Source: Phenylobacterium sp. SCN 70-31 (GTDB lineage: Bacteria > Pseudomonadota > Alphaproteobacteria > Caulobacterales > Caulobacteraceae). From it: a stretch of 64,000 bases of DNA. A model generated the notes under the pieces. The model was not told the origin of the DNA, did not search any database, and saw only the letters and a program-made list of their open reading frames with translations. Of this stretch, positions 53,435 to 62,300 are shown piece after piece; position 1 is the stretch's first letter; each line of letters opens with the position of its first letter. The translations under genes and the position numbers were made by a program. The stretch is taken from assembly GCF_001724605.1 (NCBI RefSeq), contig NZ_MEEX01000007.1, positions 227,048 through 291,047 of the forward strand, in the 5' to 3' direction.

Positions 53435-54196
53435 TCACATCAGGCCCAGCGCCTTGAAGCTGGCCACGCCGTCGCGGCCGGCGACGAGGTGGTCGTGGAT
53501 GGTGATCCTCAGCGGCCGCGCGGCGTCGACGATCTGACGCGTCATATCCACGTCGGCGGGGGACGGCGTCGGATCGCCCGACGGGTGGTTATGCACCAGG
53601 ATCAGGTTGCTGGCCGACAGCTCCAGCGCCCGGCGCACCACTTCGCGCGGGTAGACGGGCGCATGGTCGACCGTGCCGTGGTTCATGGTCTCGTCGGCGA
53701 TGAGCTGGTTCTTCTTGTCGAGGAACAGCACGCGGAACTGCTCGCGCGGCTCATGCGCCAGGGCGGTCTTCACGTAGGCCAGCAGCGCGGTCCAGGAGGA
53801 GATCACCGGCCGGCGCTTCACCTGTTCCCGGGCCGTGCGCAGCCCGGCTTCGTGCAGCAGCTTGAGGTCGAGCGCGACCTCGGGGCCGACGCCCTTCACG
53901 GTGCGCAGGTCCTCGGCCGTGGCGCCCAGGACCGCGCCCAACGAGCCGAAGCGGGCCAGGAGCTGTTTGGCCAGGGGCTTCATGTCGCCGCGGCGGATGG
54001 ACCGGAACAGAATCAGCTCCAGCACCTCGTAGTCGGGCAGTGCGGCGAGCCCGCCGGCGCCCGCCCGTTCGCGCAGCCGGTCGCGGTGGCCGAGATGGTG
54101 CGGCGGGGCGGGCTGCGACGCCGCCCGCCACAGGTCGGGCTGGGGCGCGGCGTCTTCCACGGCGGTGTGCGGCGGCGGCATGATGTCAATGTTCAT
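53435..54196 (-). CDS. radC: RadC/JAB-domain protein
   Basis: A 253-residue protein of the RadC family, named for DNA repair though a direct repair role is disputed. The helix-hairpin-helix region (LGAVLGATAEDLRTVKGVGP) precedes the JAB metalloprotease-like domain with the zinc motif HNHPSGDPTPSPADVDMT. The N-terminal 60 residues are Pro/Ala-rich and variable. ATG 54196 is preferred, although its ribosome site is weak; ATG 54181 is an alternative. No neighbour suggests a function. Confidence 0.9.
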   Translation of the reverse strand: MNIDIMPPPHTAVEDAAPQPDLWRAASQPAPPHHLGHRDRLRERAGAGGLAALPDYEVLELILFRSIRRGDMKPLAKQLLARFGSLGAVLGATAEDLRTVKGVGPEVALDLKLLHEAGLRTAREQVKRRPVISSWTALLAYVKTALAHEPREQFRVLFLDKKNQLIADETMNHGTVDHAPVYPREVVRRALELSASNLILVHNHPSGDPTPSPADVDMTRQIVDAARPLRITIHDHLVAGRDGVASFKALGLM

Positions 54197-54278
54197 GAAT
54201 TGTTCGAATCTTGCAAGGCCCCCAAACGGGGGAGGGCGAGCGGGCCTGCGTCTGGCAGCTTCACCATGGAGGTGGGGT

Positions 54279-54356
54279 ATGCGGGTCGGAACCTTGCTGG
54301 GCGTCTTCGGCGTGGCGATCGTCACGGTGCTGATGCTGATCGTCGCGCCGGGTTGA
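54279..54356 (+). CDS. 25-residue single-span membrane peptide
   Basis: ATG 54279 is preceded by GGAGG at exactly six bases. The peptide MRVGTLLGVFGVAIVTVLMLIVAPG is a single hydrophobic helix with a charged N-terminus and Pro-Gly at the end. It lies between radC (divergent) and the M1-peptidase fusion gene. Short but well formed; expression is unproven. Confidence 0.5.
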   Translation: MRVGTLLGVFGVAIVTVLMLIVAPG

Positions 54357-54378
54357 GCCGCCGTCGAGGCGCGTGGTC

Positions 54379-57300
54379 TCAACCGCCGCTCACCCGGATC
54401 GCGTTGTCGTCGGAATTGCGGTCGATCTGCTTGTTGTAGGGGTCGATCCCCGCGAACGTCGGCGCCTTGTCGACGGTGAGGGTCAGGCTCTGGACGCCGG
54501 CCTCCAGCGGGACCCGGCGGAACGCCAGCACGTTGGCGGCCTTGAAGCCGGGCTTCCCGGGTTCGGCGTCGAACACGCCCACGTCGAACAGTTCACCCTG
54601 GCCCACCGGCGCGGGCGTCTCGGCGCCCTGACCGTCGGCGTAGGCCTTGCCGACCTCCAGGGTCAGTACGACGTCCCATCTGCCGTCCGCCCGCTGACGG
54701 ACAGCCGCGGTCTTGGTCTTGAGGTCGTAGAGGGTGATCTTCTCGAAAAGATCGGTGATGAGCTGCTGGGCCGCACGATCGGCCCCGGCCTCGGCGCGCA
54801 GGGCGTCGATCAGGTCCTGGGAGCGCGGATAGGGCGCGCCCTTGAAGGCGTATTGCGCGATCAGGCGGCGGAGCGCGGCGTTGACCTTGTCCTCGCCGAT
54901 GCGGTCGCGCAGCAGGTACATGACCAGCGAGCCCTTGCGGTAGTGGATGTAGGGCTGGTTCTCGACGCGGGCCAGGGGCAGCTCCTCGACCAGTTCGCCG
55001 CTGCGGCTGCGCAGGTAGCTGTCCAGTTCGTACTTCAGGAACTTGCGGATGGCGTCGGGGCCGTAGGTCTTCTCCATCACGATCAGGGCCGAGTATTGCG
55101 CCAGCGTCTCGGAGAGGACGGTGCCGCCCTGCATGTCGGCGCCGATCACTTGGTGCGCCCACCACTGGTGCGCCAGTTCGTGGGCCGTGACGTAGGTGAC
55201 GTAGTCGATCTTGTCGGGCTTGGTGTTGTCGGTGACGAAGCCGATGGCTTCGGAATAGGGCATGGTGTTCGCGAAGGCCTGGGCGAAGGTCTCGTAGGCC
55301 GGGAATTCCAGAATGCGCGCCTGGCGGAACTGATAGGGGCTGAAGTTGGCCTGGAAGTAGTCCAGCCCGGTCTTCAGCGCGGCGATCATCCGCTGGACGT
55401 TCCAGGGATGCTGGGGATCGTAGTAGATCGCCAGCTCGACCCCGTTGTGGTTCTCGACCGCGATGGCGTAGCGGGCCGACTGGACGGAGAAGAAGTTGAG
55501 CACCGGCGCGTCGGTCCGGTAGCGGATCGTCCGGCGCCCGTCGCGGGTGGTGTCCGAGATGCGGTAACCTGGCGCCACGGGGGTCTGGTCGGCGTCGGTC
55601 GTGATGCGGATGTCGGCGTTCACCCAGTCGGCGTTGGCCAAGTAGTTGCGCGCGCGGGCGCCCAGATCCTCGAGCTTCGGCGGCCGCAGCTCGGCCGGCA
55701 GGCCGTACTTGCGGCGCTTGGTGCGGTCCTGGAGGAGCCGGCTCCGGTCCATCCCCACCACGGGACCGAACTCGAAGTTGTTCACGAAGGTCCCGTTGTC
55801 GACGATGCGGGTGGTGTTGCCGCTGTTCTTGAACCCACGCTGGCTCATCACCGTCTCGAACGACAGCGCGGTGCGCTCGCCGGGCATGAGCGGGCGGTCG
55901 AAGGTGAAGATGCGGTAGTTGAAGCGGTCGAACGTACGGACCGACGTCGCGCCGTTGACGGTCATCTGGAGCGCCTTGGTGTCGCGATCCAGCCGCACGT
56001 GAAGGTCGCGGATCGGGACGCTCTGGTCGTTGACGATCTGATAGACCCCCTGGACCTGGACGCGCGGCGCGCGGGGGTGGAGGTCGACCTCGAGGAAGAC
56101 GTCGGTCACCGACGGCTGGACCAGCGTCTCGAACGGCAGGAACTGCTTCTCGTAGTCGGCCAGCCAACGCTCCTGGTCCTGGGTGGTGCGGTACGCGTTC
56201 CAGACGTTGGTGTTCGTATAGATGTAGGCGCCCAGGCCGGCGAAGGCGCCCAGCGCCACGCCGCCGATCACGCCCGCCGGGCTCACCAGCCGGCGGGGCA
56301 GACGCCTGAGCCGGGGCGCCAGGCGGACCTCGGTCCCGCGACGCCACAGGCCGTAGGCCAGCACCAGCAGGATCGCGGCGAAGGCCGTCCAGTAGGCCCG
56401 GAACCAGGCCGCGAAGCCGGCGTAGTCGCCCTGGCCGTTCATGTCGGACAGCGGCTCTGGCGGTGTCGCGCCATACAGGTAGAGCCGGTGCTCGAACCCC
56501 ATCTGGAACAGGGTCTGGGTGGCGATGAGATAGAGCGCCATCAGGCCCCAGCCCACGAACTTGTGGGGTGAGATCGCCTGGAAGAAGATGGCGAGCACGG
56601 CCACCAGGACCCAGTCCACCGTGGTCGGAAGAAGATACCAGAACAGGTATTTTTCGGGCTGGATGTCGAGGTAGCCCTTGGAGAGCTGGACCAGAACGCC
56701 GGCAAGGGCGCTGACCAGCAGGGTGGCCAGCAGCACCAGGGCCAGAGCCAGGGTCTTGGGGACGATGAAGGTCCAGTCGGGCGCCGGGGTGGCGTCGATG
56801 ATCTCGTGGGTCTTGCGGTCGCGGTCGCGCCAGACGAGTTCGCCGGCGTAGTAGATGGCGATCACGATCACCACGAGGGGGAAGGCGCCCTGGAGCGTGG
56901 TGATCACCCAGCGGGTGACGGGGTAGAGGGCCGCGCCCTGCAACTCGGCGCCCAGGATCAGGCCTCCGACCGAATTGAACAGGCCGAGCAGGATCAGCAC
57001 CAGGAAGGCCGGGCTCTTGAAGACCTGGGCCATCTCGAAGCGCGTGCGCTGGGCCAGTTGCGCCCAGGCGGCGGCTGCGTCGGCGCGGGGACGGGCCAGA
57101 GGGCGCGGCGTGGGCGGCGGCGTGATTGCTGCGTCGGCGCCCTTGGCCTTGCCGCGGCGGCCCTTCGGCGCGAAGCCGTAGGCGAAGTAGGCGACCGCCA
57201 GGATCGCCAGCGCGACCGGTGTCCAGATCAGGCGGTTCCAGAGCAGCGGGCCTTCGAGCGGCGGCAGGCGGCTGTTGGCCTCGGCGGCCGTGAAATAGCG

Positions 57301-57957
57301 CGTGGAAAGCTCCCAGGCCGCGAGCCCGAAGGGTTCCACATAGGCGGCGAACTGAAGCCGTTCCGCGTCGCCCAGGAGGGCGTTGGCGACGAGATAGAGG
57401 ACGAGAAAGGCCGCGACGCCCAGATAGGTCGCCATCATCGAGCGCGTCGCCGTGGCCAGGGCGAAGAAGATCGCCGAGACCAGGAACAGGCCCGGCAGCG
57501 CCAGCCAGATGTAGGGGACGAGGTAGTAGCTCAGCCGGTTGGGGCCCATCGTCTCGGGATCGACCCAGGGCATGACCGAGCCCACGGCGATCGCCAGCGG
57601 GACGAACAGGAAGGCGAGCGCCACTGCAGCGAAGGCGCCGGTGAAGCGGCCGTAGAGATAGTCGAACCTGCTGATGCGGGTGGAGCGGATGATCGGCCCG
57701 AATCCCGTCTCGTCGTCGCGCACGACCACGTTCGCCACGAACGCCGTAGAGGCGAACATGAAGAAGACGGTCATGATGAGCATGATCTCGCCGATGGCCC
57801 GCGGCGCGTTCTTGTGGACGTTGCCGCCCGAGCCGATCTGAACGACGTCCACCGCAATGGCGGCGAAGACCAGCAGGAAGAAGACGGCGCCGGTGATCCA
57901 GAAGATCGGCTGGCGAAGTTGGTAGCGCAGCTCGAACGCGGCGACCTTGCCGAACAC
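54379..57957 (-). CDS. ABC transporter permease fused to an M1-type aminopeptidase
   Basis: A 1192-residue membrane protein. The N-terminal half (about 1-600) has two sets of six or so membrane segments with charged cytoplasmic loops, as in ABC-2 permeases. The C-terminal half is a periplasmic M1/gluzincin peptidase domain (about 620-1190): zinc motif His926-Glu-Leu-Ala-His930 in TAHELAHQWWAHQVIG and downstream SETLAQYSALIVMEK, where the third ligand Glu950 lies one residue further than the usual X18 spacing. There is no GAMEN exopeptidase box. The GTG start 57957 is one base after the ATPase gene stop. The pair forms an ABC exporter-like system with an attached protease. Confidence 0.9.
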   Translation of the reverse strand: MFGKVAAFELRYQLRQPIFWITGAVFFLLVFAAIAVDVVQIGSGGNVHKNAPRAIGEIMLIMTVFFMFASTAFVANVVVRDDETGFGPIIRSTRISRFDYLYGRFTGAFAAVALAFLFVPLAIAVGSVMPWVDPETMGPNRLSYYLVPYIWLALPGLFLVSAIFFALATATRSMMATYLGVAAFLVLYLVANALLGDAERLQFAAYVEPFGLAAWELSTRYFTAAEANSRLPPLEGPLLWNRLIWTPVALAILAVAYFAYGFAPKGRRGKAKGADAAITPPPTPRPLARPRADAAAAWAQLAQRTRFEMAQVFKSPAFLVLILLGLFNSVGGLILGAELQGAALYPVTRWVITTLQGAFPLVVIVIAIYYAGELVWRDRDRKTHEIIDATPAPDWTFIVPKTLALALVLLATLLVSALAGVLVQLSKGYLDIQPEKYLFWYLLPTTVDWVLVAVLAIFFQAISPHKFVGWGLMALYLIATQTLFQMGFEHRLYLYGATPPEPLSDMNGQGDYAGFAAWFRAYWTAFAAILLVLAYGLWRRGTEVRLAPRLRRLPRRLVSPAGVIGGVALGAFAGLGAYIYTNTNVWNAYRTTQDQERWLADYEKQFLPFETLVQPSVTDVFLEVDLHPRAPRVQVQGVYQIVNDQSVPIRDLHVRLDRDTKALQMTVNGATSVRTFDRFNYRIFTFDRPLMPGERTALSFETVMSQRGFKNSGNTTRIVDNGTFVNNFEFGPVVGMDRSRLLQDRTKRRKYGLPAELRPPKLEDLGARARNYLANADWVNADIRITTDADQTPVAPGYRISDTTRDGRRTIRYRTDAPVLNFFSVQSARYAIAVENHNGVELAIYYDPQHPWNVQRMIAALKTGLDYFQANFSPYQFRQARILEFPAYETFAQAFANTMPYSEAIGFVTDNTKPDKIDYVTYVTAHELAHQWWAHQVIGADMQGGTVLSETLAQYSALIVMEKTYGPDAIRKFLKYELDSYLRSRSGELVEELPLARVENQPYIHYRKGSLVMYLLRDRIGEDKVNAALRRLIAQYAFKGAPYPRSQDLIDALRAEAGADRAAQQLITDLFEKITLYDLKTKTAAVRQRADGRWDVVLTLEVGKAYADGQGAETPAPVGQGELFDVGVFDAEPGKPGFKAANVLAFRRVPLEAGVQSLTLTVDKAPTFAGIDPYNKQIDRNSDDNAIRVSGG

Positions 57958-57958
57958 G

Positions 57959-58837
57959 TCAGGCGGCCCGGCGCGAGGCGTCGAGGGTGGAGAAGTAGAC
58001 GTCCTCCAGGCTCGGCGCGGTCGTCTGGAAGCCCGGATCGGGCGCGGTGTCGGCCAGGACGTGGATCACGGTGCGGCCGCCGGCCAGGCGAGTGGAGATC
58101 ACCGTATTCCGCGCGCGTTCGCCGTCGAGTTCGCCGCGGTCGATGAGTTTCTTCCAGACTTTGCCGTCCAGGCCGGCGATCAACTGGCTGGGGGCGCCTT
58201 CGGTCAGGATGCAGCCGCCGGCCAGGATGGCCATCCGCGGGCACAGGTCGGCCACGTCGTCGACGATGTGGGTGGACAGGATCACCACGACGTTCTCGCC
58301 GATCTCGGCCAGCAGGTTCAGGAAGCGATTGCGCTCCTCGGGGTCGAGGCCGGCGGTGGGCTCGTCGACGATGATGAGGGCGGGGCGTCCGATGAGCGCC
58401 TGGGCGATGCCGAAGCGCTGGCGCATGCCGCCCGAATAGCCCGCGACGGCCTTCTTGCGCACGTCCCACAGGTTGACCTGGTGCAGCAGCGTTTCGACCG
58501 TATCCTTGCGCTCGCCTTTGCCGGCGATCCCCTTGAGCACGGCCATGTGGTCGAGCAGGTCGAGGGCGGAGACGCGCGGATAGACCCCGAAGTCCTGGGG
58601 CAGGTAGCCGAGGGTGCGCCGCAGTTTCTCGGGTTCCGCCACCACGTCGATGTCGCCGAAGCGGATCGTCCCGCCGGTGGGCGCCTGGAGCGTGGCGATG
58701 GTGCGCATCAGCGTGGACTTGCCGGCGCCGTTGGGGCCCAGCAGCCCGAACATGCCCTTACCGATCTCGAGATCGACGCCGTCCAGCGCGCGCGTCCCGT
58801 TCGGATAGACGTGCGTCAGCTCCTTGATCGAAAGCAT
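57959..58837 (-). CDS. ABC transporter ATP-binding protein
   Basis: A 292-residue ATPase that powers the permease/peptidase fusion at 54379-57957. Walker A is GLLGPNGAGKSTLMR, the Q-loop is LGYLPQDFGVYP, the signature is SGGMRQRFGIAQAL, Walker B is LIIVDEPTAGLDPEERN and the H-loop is STHIVDD. The C-terminal extension (about 230-292) is of the ABC-2 exporter type. ATG 58837 gives MLSIKELTHVYPNGTRAL; another ATG seven codons upstream is unlikely. Its stop is one base from the permease start, so the two are cotranscribed. The opposite strand carries an LprI-like gene 100 bases away. Confidence 0.93.
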   Translation of the reverse strand: MLSIKELTHVYPNGTRALDGVDLEIGKGMFGLLGPNGAGKSTLMRTIATLQAPTGGTIRFGDIDVVAEPEKLRRTLGYLPQDFGVYPRVSALDLLDHMAVLKGIAGKGERKDTVETLLHQVNLWDVRKKAVAGYSGGMRQRFGIAQALIGRPALIIVDEPTAGLDPEERNRFLNLLAEIGENVVVILSTHIVDDVADLCPRMAILAGGCILTEGAPSQLIAGLDGKVWKKLIDRGELDGERARNTVISTRLAGGRTVIHVLADTAPDPGFQTTAPSLEDVYFSTLDASRRAA

Positions 58838-58936
58838 GCTAGTCCACACTCCGCCCACCCTGGCTGAAGCTGCCTGCGGGGTGTGACCTTAGCAAGTGAG
58901 GGAAATGTAACCTTGGGCGGACGTTACGTCGCAAGA

Positions 58937-59992
58937 ATGGGGCTCGCGGTCCTGGCGGCCCTGCTGCTGAGCGCCGCGTCCCACGCGGCCGACCGGAGCC
59001 AACCCGACCGGAGCCAACCCGACTGGGGCGACGACGTCGAGGCCGGCCAGGTTCCGACGTCCGGCCAGCTTGTCTGCCGCAAGGTGCGCGGCAAGACGAT
59101 CCCGGCGGCGCATGTCGCCGATGCGCGGCGGGCGGCCGCGTCGCTGAAGGATTGCGACGCCGAAGCGCTGTACTACGGCATCGGGCGCAGGGCCGACCCG
59201 GTGGCGGCGCGCCGCTGCGCCATCCTGCATTCGCGGGCGAACGACGGGGAGCCGACCAGCCTGTTCGACGGCGACGAGCTGTTGATGACCGTCTACGCCA
59301 ATGGCGCGGGCGCGCCGCGCGACCTGGACCTGGCGATCAGGCTGTCGTGCGGACTACAGGCCGCGCCGGCCGAGCATGAGGGCCGCATCGCCAACTTGCA
59401 GGCCCGGAAAGCGGGCCGCGACCCGACGCCGTTCCATTATTGCGACGACATCACCAGCGGGTACGCCATGGGCTGGTGCGCGCGGCATGGGCAGCGCTTC
59501 GCCATCGCCGCGCGGGAGGCCGAGGTTTTGCGGATCACCGCGGCCCTGCCGCCGGAGGGGCGGAAGGCTTTCGACACCCTGTGGCGGGCGACCCTGGCGT
59601 ATGCCGAGGCCCGGGCCCAGAACGAGACCGACCTGTCGGGCACGGCGCGCGGCGCCTTCGCCGTGGAGAGCGAGGAGGCGGTCTGGAGCCAATTCATGGC
59701 GCTGCTGACGAGGGTTTCGGGTCCGAAACCTCTGGTCGGCGCGGCGGGCGAAGCGAAGGCGGCCGATGCCGCGCTGAATATCGCCTACCGGAAGCGCATG
59801 GCCGGATCGTTCGACGATCTGGGGACAATATCAGCCGATGGGGTGCGGCAGGCCGAGCGCGTCTGGATCCGCTATCGGGACGCCTGGCTGGCCTTCGTGC
59901 GCGCCGCCCATCCGAAGACCTCGGCCGACGGTGTGAACATGCACCTCACCCGCGAGCGGACCAAGGTGCTGGAAACCCTGGGCGGGGCGTAG
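58937..59992 (+). CDS. LprI-like (DUF1311) exported protein
   Basis: A 351-residue periplasmic protein with signal peptide MGLAVLAALLLSAASHA. The middle region has six or more Cys (LVCRKVRG, LKDCDAEALY, AARRCAILH, RLSCGLQA, HYCDDITSGY, GWCARHG), arranged like a disulfide-rich Sel1-like or lysozyme-inhibitor module. The C-terminus (about 230-345) is the DUF1311/LprI type: ALNIAYRKRM, AERVWIRYRDAWLAFVRAAH. LprI binds lysozyme in mycobacteria; here that is only an analogy. A 15-base unit is duplicated near the N-terminus (DRSQP twice, 58991-59020). ATG 58937 is selected; a TTG about nine codons upstream is possible. Confidence 0.75.
   Translation: MGLAVLAALLLSAASHAADRSQPDRSQPDWGDDVEAGQVPTSGQLVCRKVRGKTIPAAHVADARRAAASLKDCDAEALYYGIGRRADPVAARRCAILHSRANDGEPTSLFDGDELLMTVYANGAGAPRDLDLAIRLSCGLQAAPAEHEGRIANLQARKAGRDPTPFHYCDDITSGYAMGWCARHGQRFAIAAREAEVLRITAALPPEGRKAFDTLWRATLAYAEARAQNETDLSGTARGAFAVESEEAVWSQFMALLTRVSGPKPLVGAAGEAKAADAALNIAYRKRMAGSFDDLGTISADGVRQAERVWIRYRDAWLAFVRAAHPKTSADGVNMHLTRERTKVLETLGGA
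58991..59020. repeat. 15-base in-frame tandem duplication
   Basis: GACCGGAGCCAACCC occurs twice in direct succession, encoding DRSQP twice just after the signal peptide of the LprI-like gene. Because it is in frame, it only lengthens the linker. Confidence 0.95.
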
Positions 59993-60001
59993 AGATCGGA
60001 C

Positions 60002-60820
60002 TCAGCCGCCCTGGATCGGAGGCTTGAACCGGCCGGTGGGCGAGGCCGTGAAGATCTCGACGCCGTCCTCGGTGACGCCGACCGAATGCTCGCACTGGGC
60101 CGAGAGGGACTTGTCCCGGGTGACGGCCGTCCAGCCGTCCGAAAGCAGCTTCACCGCGTGTTTGCCCAGGTTCACCATCGGCTCGATCGTGAAGAACATG
60201 CCCGGGCGGAGTTCGGCGCCCGTGCCCTTCTGCCCGAAGTGCAGGATGTTCGGGGCGTCGTGGAACACGCGGCCCAGTCCGTGGCCGCAGAAGTCGCGCA
60301 CCACGGAGCAGCGCATGCTCTCGACATAGTGCTGGATGGCGTAGCCGATGTCGCCGGTCGTCGCTCCGGGCTTCACCTGAGCGAGACCCCGTTCGAGAGC
60401 CTCGTAGGTCACGTCCACCAGTCGCTTGGCCCGCGGCGCCACCGTCCCCACGCCATACATGCGCGACGTGTCGCCGTGCCATCCGTCGACGATCACCGTG
60501 ACGTCGATGTTGACGATGTCGCCTTCGCGCAGGGTCCGCTCGCCGGGGATGCCGTGGCAGACGATGTGGTTGGGGCTGATGCAGACGGTCTTCGTATAGC
60601 CGCGATAGCCCAGGCAGGCGGGCAGGGCGCCATGATCCAGGATGAACTCCCGGGCCAGATCGTCCAGGTCGCCCGTCACCGCGCCGGGAACGACGTGCGG
60701 GGTGAGCATGTCGAGGCACTCGGCGGCGAGGCGGCCGGCCCTGCGCATGCCGTCGAAGTCTTCGGGCTTGTGCAGCTTGATCGCGCCGGTGCGATATTCG
60801 CTGTCGAGAGTGTCTGTCAT
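60002..60820 (-). CDS. map: Methionine aminopeptidase, type I
   Basis: A 272-residue cytoplasmic metallopeptidase that removes N-terminal methionine. The five metal ligands of the pita-bread fold are all present: Asp106 and Asp117 (NIDVTVIVDGWHGDTSR), His180 (FCGHGLGR), Glu213 (FTIEPMVN) and Glu244 (AQCEHSVGV). CHGIP provides the substrate His. Start ATG 60820 with a normal type I N-terminus. It ends 10 bases from the convergent LprI-like gene. It is divergent from the rhomboid gene, with a 107-base gap. Confidence 0.95.
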   Translation of the reverse strand: MTDTLDSEYRTGAIKLHKPEDFDGMRRAGRLAAECLDMLTPHVVPGAVTGDLDDLAREFILDHGALPACLGYRGYTKTVCISPNHIVCHGIPGERTLREGDIVNIDVTVIVDGWHGDTSRMYGVGTVAPRAKRLVDVTYEALERGLAQVKPGATTGDIGYAIQHYVESMRCSVVRDFCGHGLGRVFHDAPNILHFGQKGTGAELRPGMFFTIEPMVNLGKHAVKLLSDGWTAVTRDKSLSAQCEHSVGVTEDGVEIFTASPTGRFKPPIQGG

Positions 60821-60927
60821 GATCGGCTCCAGAGCGCCTATGTCGCGATCCTGGCGCGGAAAATCAACCAAGGCGGATCTGCGCGGGCGCTCGCGCGCGG
60901 ACGCGACACGCCTTACATAGGGGCGAC

Positions 60928-61641
60928 ATGCACGCCGTCCATTTCGAAGCGCCCGCGCCGGGCGGATCGCAGCCCCCGACGCCGGGCGACCCCGAATTGC
61001 GGCGCCCACCGCCCGAACCGATCGTGAATGCGCCGTGGCCGGTGGTGACGCTGACGGTCGCGATCGTGGGGCTTTATTTCCTCCAGACGCAGTTTCCATT
61101 CGTCGCCGATCTGCTGGCGTTTTCGCCGCACGACCTCTTGCAGGGGCGATATGAGGGACTGATCACCTCGCAATTCCTGCACGGCGGCTGGCCGCACGCC
61201 CTGATGAACGCGGCGTTCGTCCTGGCCTTCGGCGCGCCGGTGGCCCGCTTCTTCGGACCGCGGCCAGGTGGGGTGACGGCTTTCTTCCTGCTCTATCTCG
61301 TGTGCGGCGTGCTGGCGGCCCTGGGGTTCGCGGCGTTCCACTGGGGCCAGTACGCTCCCATGGTCGGCGCGTCGGGCGCCGCTTCGGGCCTGATGGGCGC
61401 CGCGGCCCGGCTGCTGGGCGGTCCAAATGCGAACGGGGGACGGGTGGGTCCCCTCCTGTCGCAGCCGGTGACCGGGATGGGCCTAGCCTGGATCGTCATC
61501 AACCTGATTCTCGCCGTCACTGGCGGTGCGTTCATGCCCGGCGCCGGTGAGGCCGGCGTGGCCTGGGAGGCGCACCTGGCGGGGTTCGCGGCGGGTGTGT
61601 TGCTGATCGGACCCGTCGGCTGGCTGGCCGGGCGACGGTAG
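60928..61641 (+). CDS. Rhomboid-family intramembrane serine protease
   Basis: A 237-residue membrane protease with six helices. A Pro-rich N-terminal tail (1-35) leads to the first helix. The loop 1 motif is SQFLHGGWPHALMNAAFVLA. The catalytic dyad is Ser149 in GASGAASGLMG and His216 in WEAHLAGFAAG, the standard GxSG...H pattern. Substrate unknown. ATG 60928 is preceded by GGGG. A hairpin at 61658-61680 follows the stop. Confidence 0.9.
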   Translation: MHAVHFEAPAPGGSQPPTPGDPELRRPPPEPIVNAPWPVVTLTVAIVGLYFLQTQFPFVADLLAFSPHDLLQGRYEGLITSQFLHGGWPHALMNAAFVLAFGAPVARFFGPRPGGVTAFFLLYLVCGVLAALGFAAFHWGQYAPMVGASGAASGLMGAAARLLGGPNANGGRVGPLLSQPVTGMGLAWIVINLILAVTGGAFMPGAGEAGVAWEAHLAGFAAGVLLIGPVGWLAGRR

Positions 61642-61657
61642 GACCGGCCGCGTCCTG

Positions 61658-61680
61658 CACGCACGCCTCACGCGTGCGTG
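61658..61680 (+). terminator. Hairpin after the rhomboid gene (weak terminator)
   Basis: CACGCACGC (61658-61666) pairs with GCGTGCGTG (61672-61680), loop CTCAC. The stem is strong (9 bp) but no T run follows on the plus strand, so terminator function is uncertain. Confidence 0.35.
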
Positions 61681-61754
61681 ACGCCTGCACGGATTGTATC
61701 GACCGGAAAATTGCGCAACCCTGTTCTCCGACATAGACGGGAACAGGAGGCCCC

Positions 61755-62183
61755 ATGCTGGTCTCGCAGATTCTCCGGACCAAGGGAGATACGGTCTTCA
61801 CCGTAAAGCCGTCCGATACGGTCGGCGAGGTGGCCGAACTGCTGCACTCTCGGCGCGTGGGCGCCCTTGTGGTGCTGGATGCCGAACGGGTCGCGGGAAT
61901 CGTCTCCGAGCGCGACGTCGTGCGCGCGGTGGCCACCGGCGGCCCCGGCGCCCTGGCGCGGCCGGTCTCGGATTTCATGACCGCCAACGTGCTGTTCGCC
62001 GAGCCGGGCGAGACGGTGGACAGCTCGCTGTCGCGCATGACCGACCGGCGGATCCGTCACCTGCCGGTCTGCCAGACCGAGCGGCTGGTGGGGATCGTTT
62101 CGATCGGCGACCTGGTGAAGTGGAAGATTTCCGAGGTCGAGGCCGAGGCTGACGGCCTGAAGGCCTACATCGCGGCCAGCTGA
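61755..62183 (+). CDS. CBS-domain protein
   Basis: A 142-residue protein made of two CBS motifs (about 7-60 and 75-130): DTVFTVKPSDTVGEVAELLH, GIVSERDVVRA, then DSSLSRMTDRRIRHLPVCQT and VGIVSIGDLVKW. CBS pairs bind adenosyl ligands (AMP, ATP, SAM) and usually regulate a partner. As a stand-alone unit its partner is unknown. ATG 61755 follows AGGAGG. The upstream sequence contains the inverted repeat CCTGTTC / GAACAGG (61720-61747). Confidence 0.9.
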   Translation: MLVSQILRTKGDTVFTVKPSDTVGEVAELLHSRRVGALVVLDAERVAGIVSERDVVRAVATGGPGALARPVSDFMTANVLFAEPGETVDSSLSRMTDRRIRHLPVCQTERLVGIVSIGDLVKWKISEVEAEADGLKAYIAAS

Positions 62184-62196
62184 AAATCTGCGGACC

Positions 62197-62257
62197 CCCT
62201 CCGTCCATCGGAGGGTTGAAAGCCGGCGAAGGGGCGGGGAAGGGGGGCAGCCCCTTC
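62197..62257 (+). terminator. Two hairpins between convergent genes (candidate terminators)
   Basis: CCCTCCG/CGGAGGG (62197-62203 with 62109-type loop, right arm 62209-62215) is followed by GAAGGGG/CCCCTTC (62239-62245 with 62251-62257). Neither has a long T run. They lie between the CBS gene and the convergent Rrf2 gene. Likely bidirectional weak terminators. Confidence 0.4.
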
Positions 62258-62300
62258 ACAGCCCCTGTTTATGTGCAAGGTGAGATCTCGGGAGGCGGTG

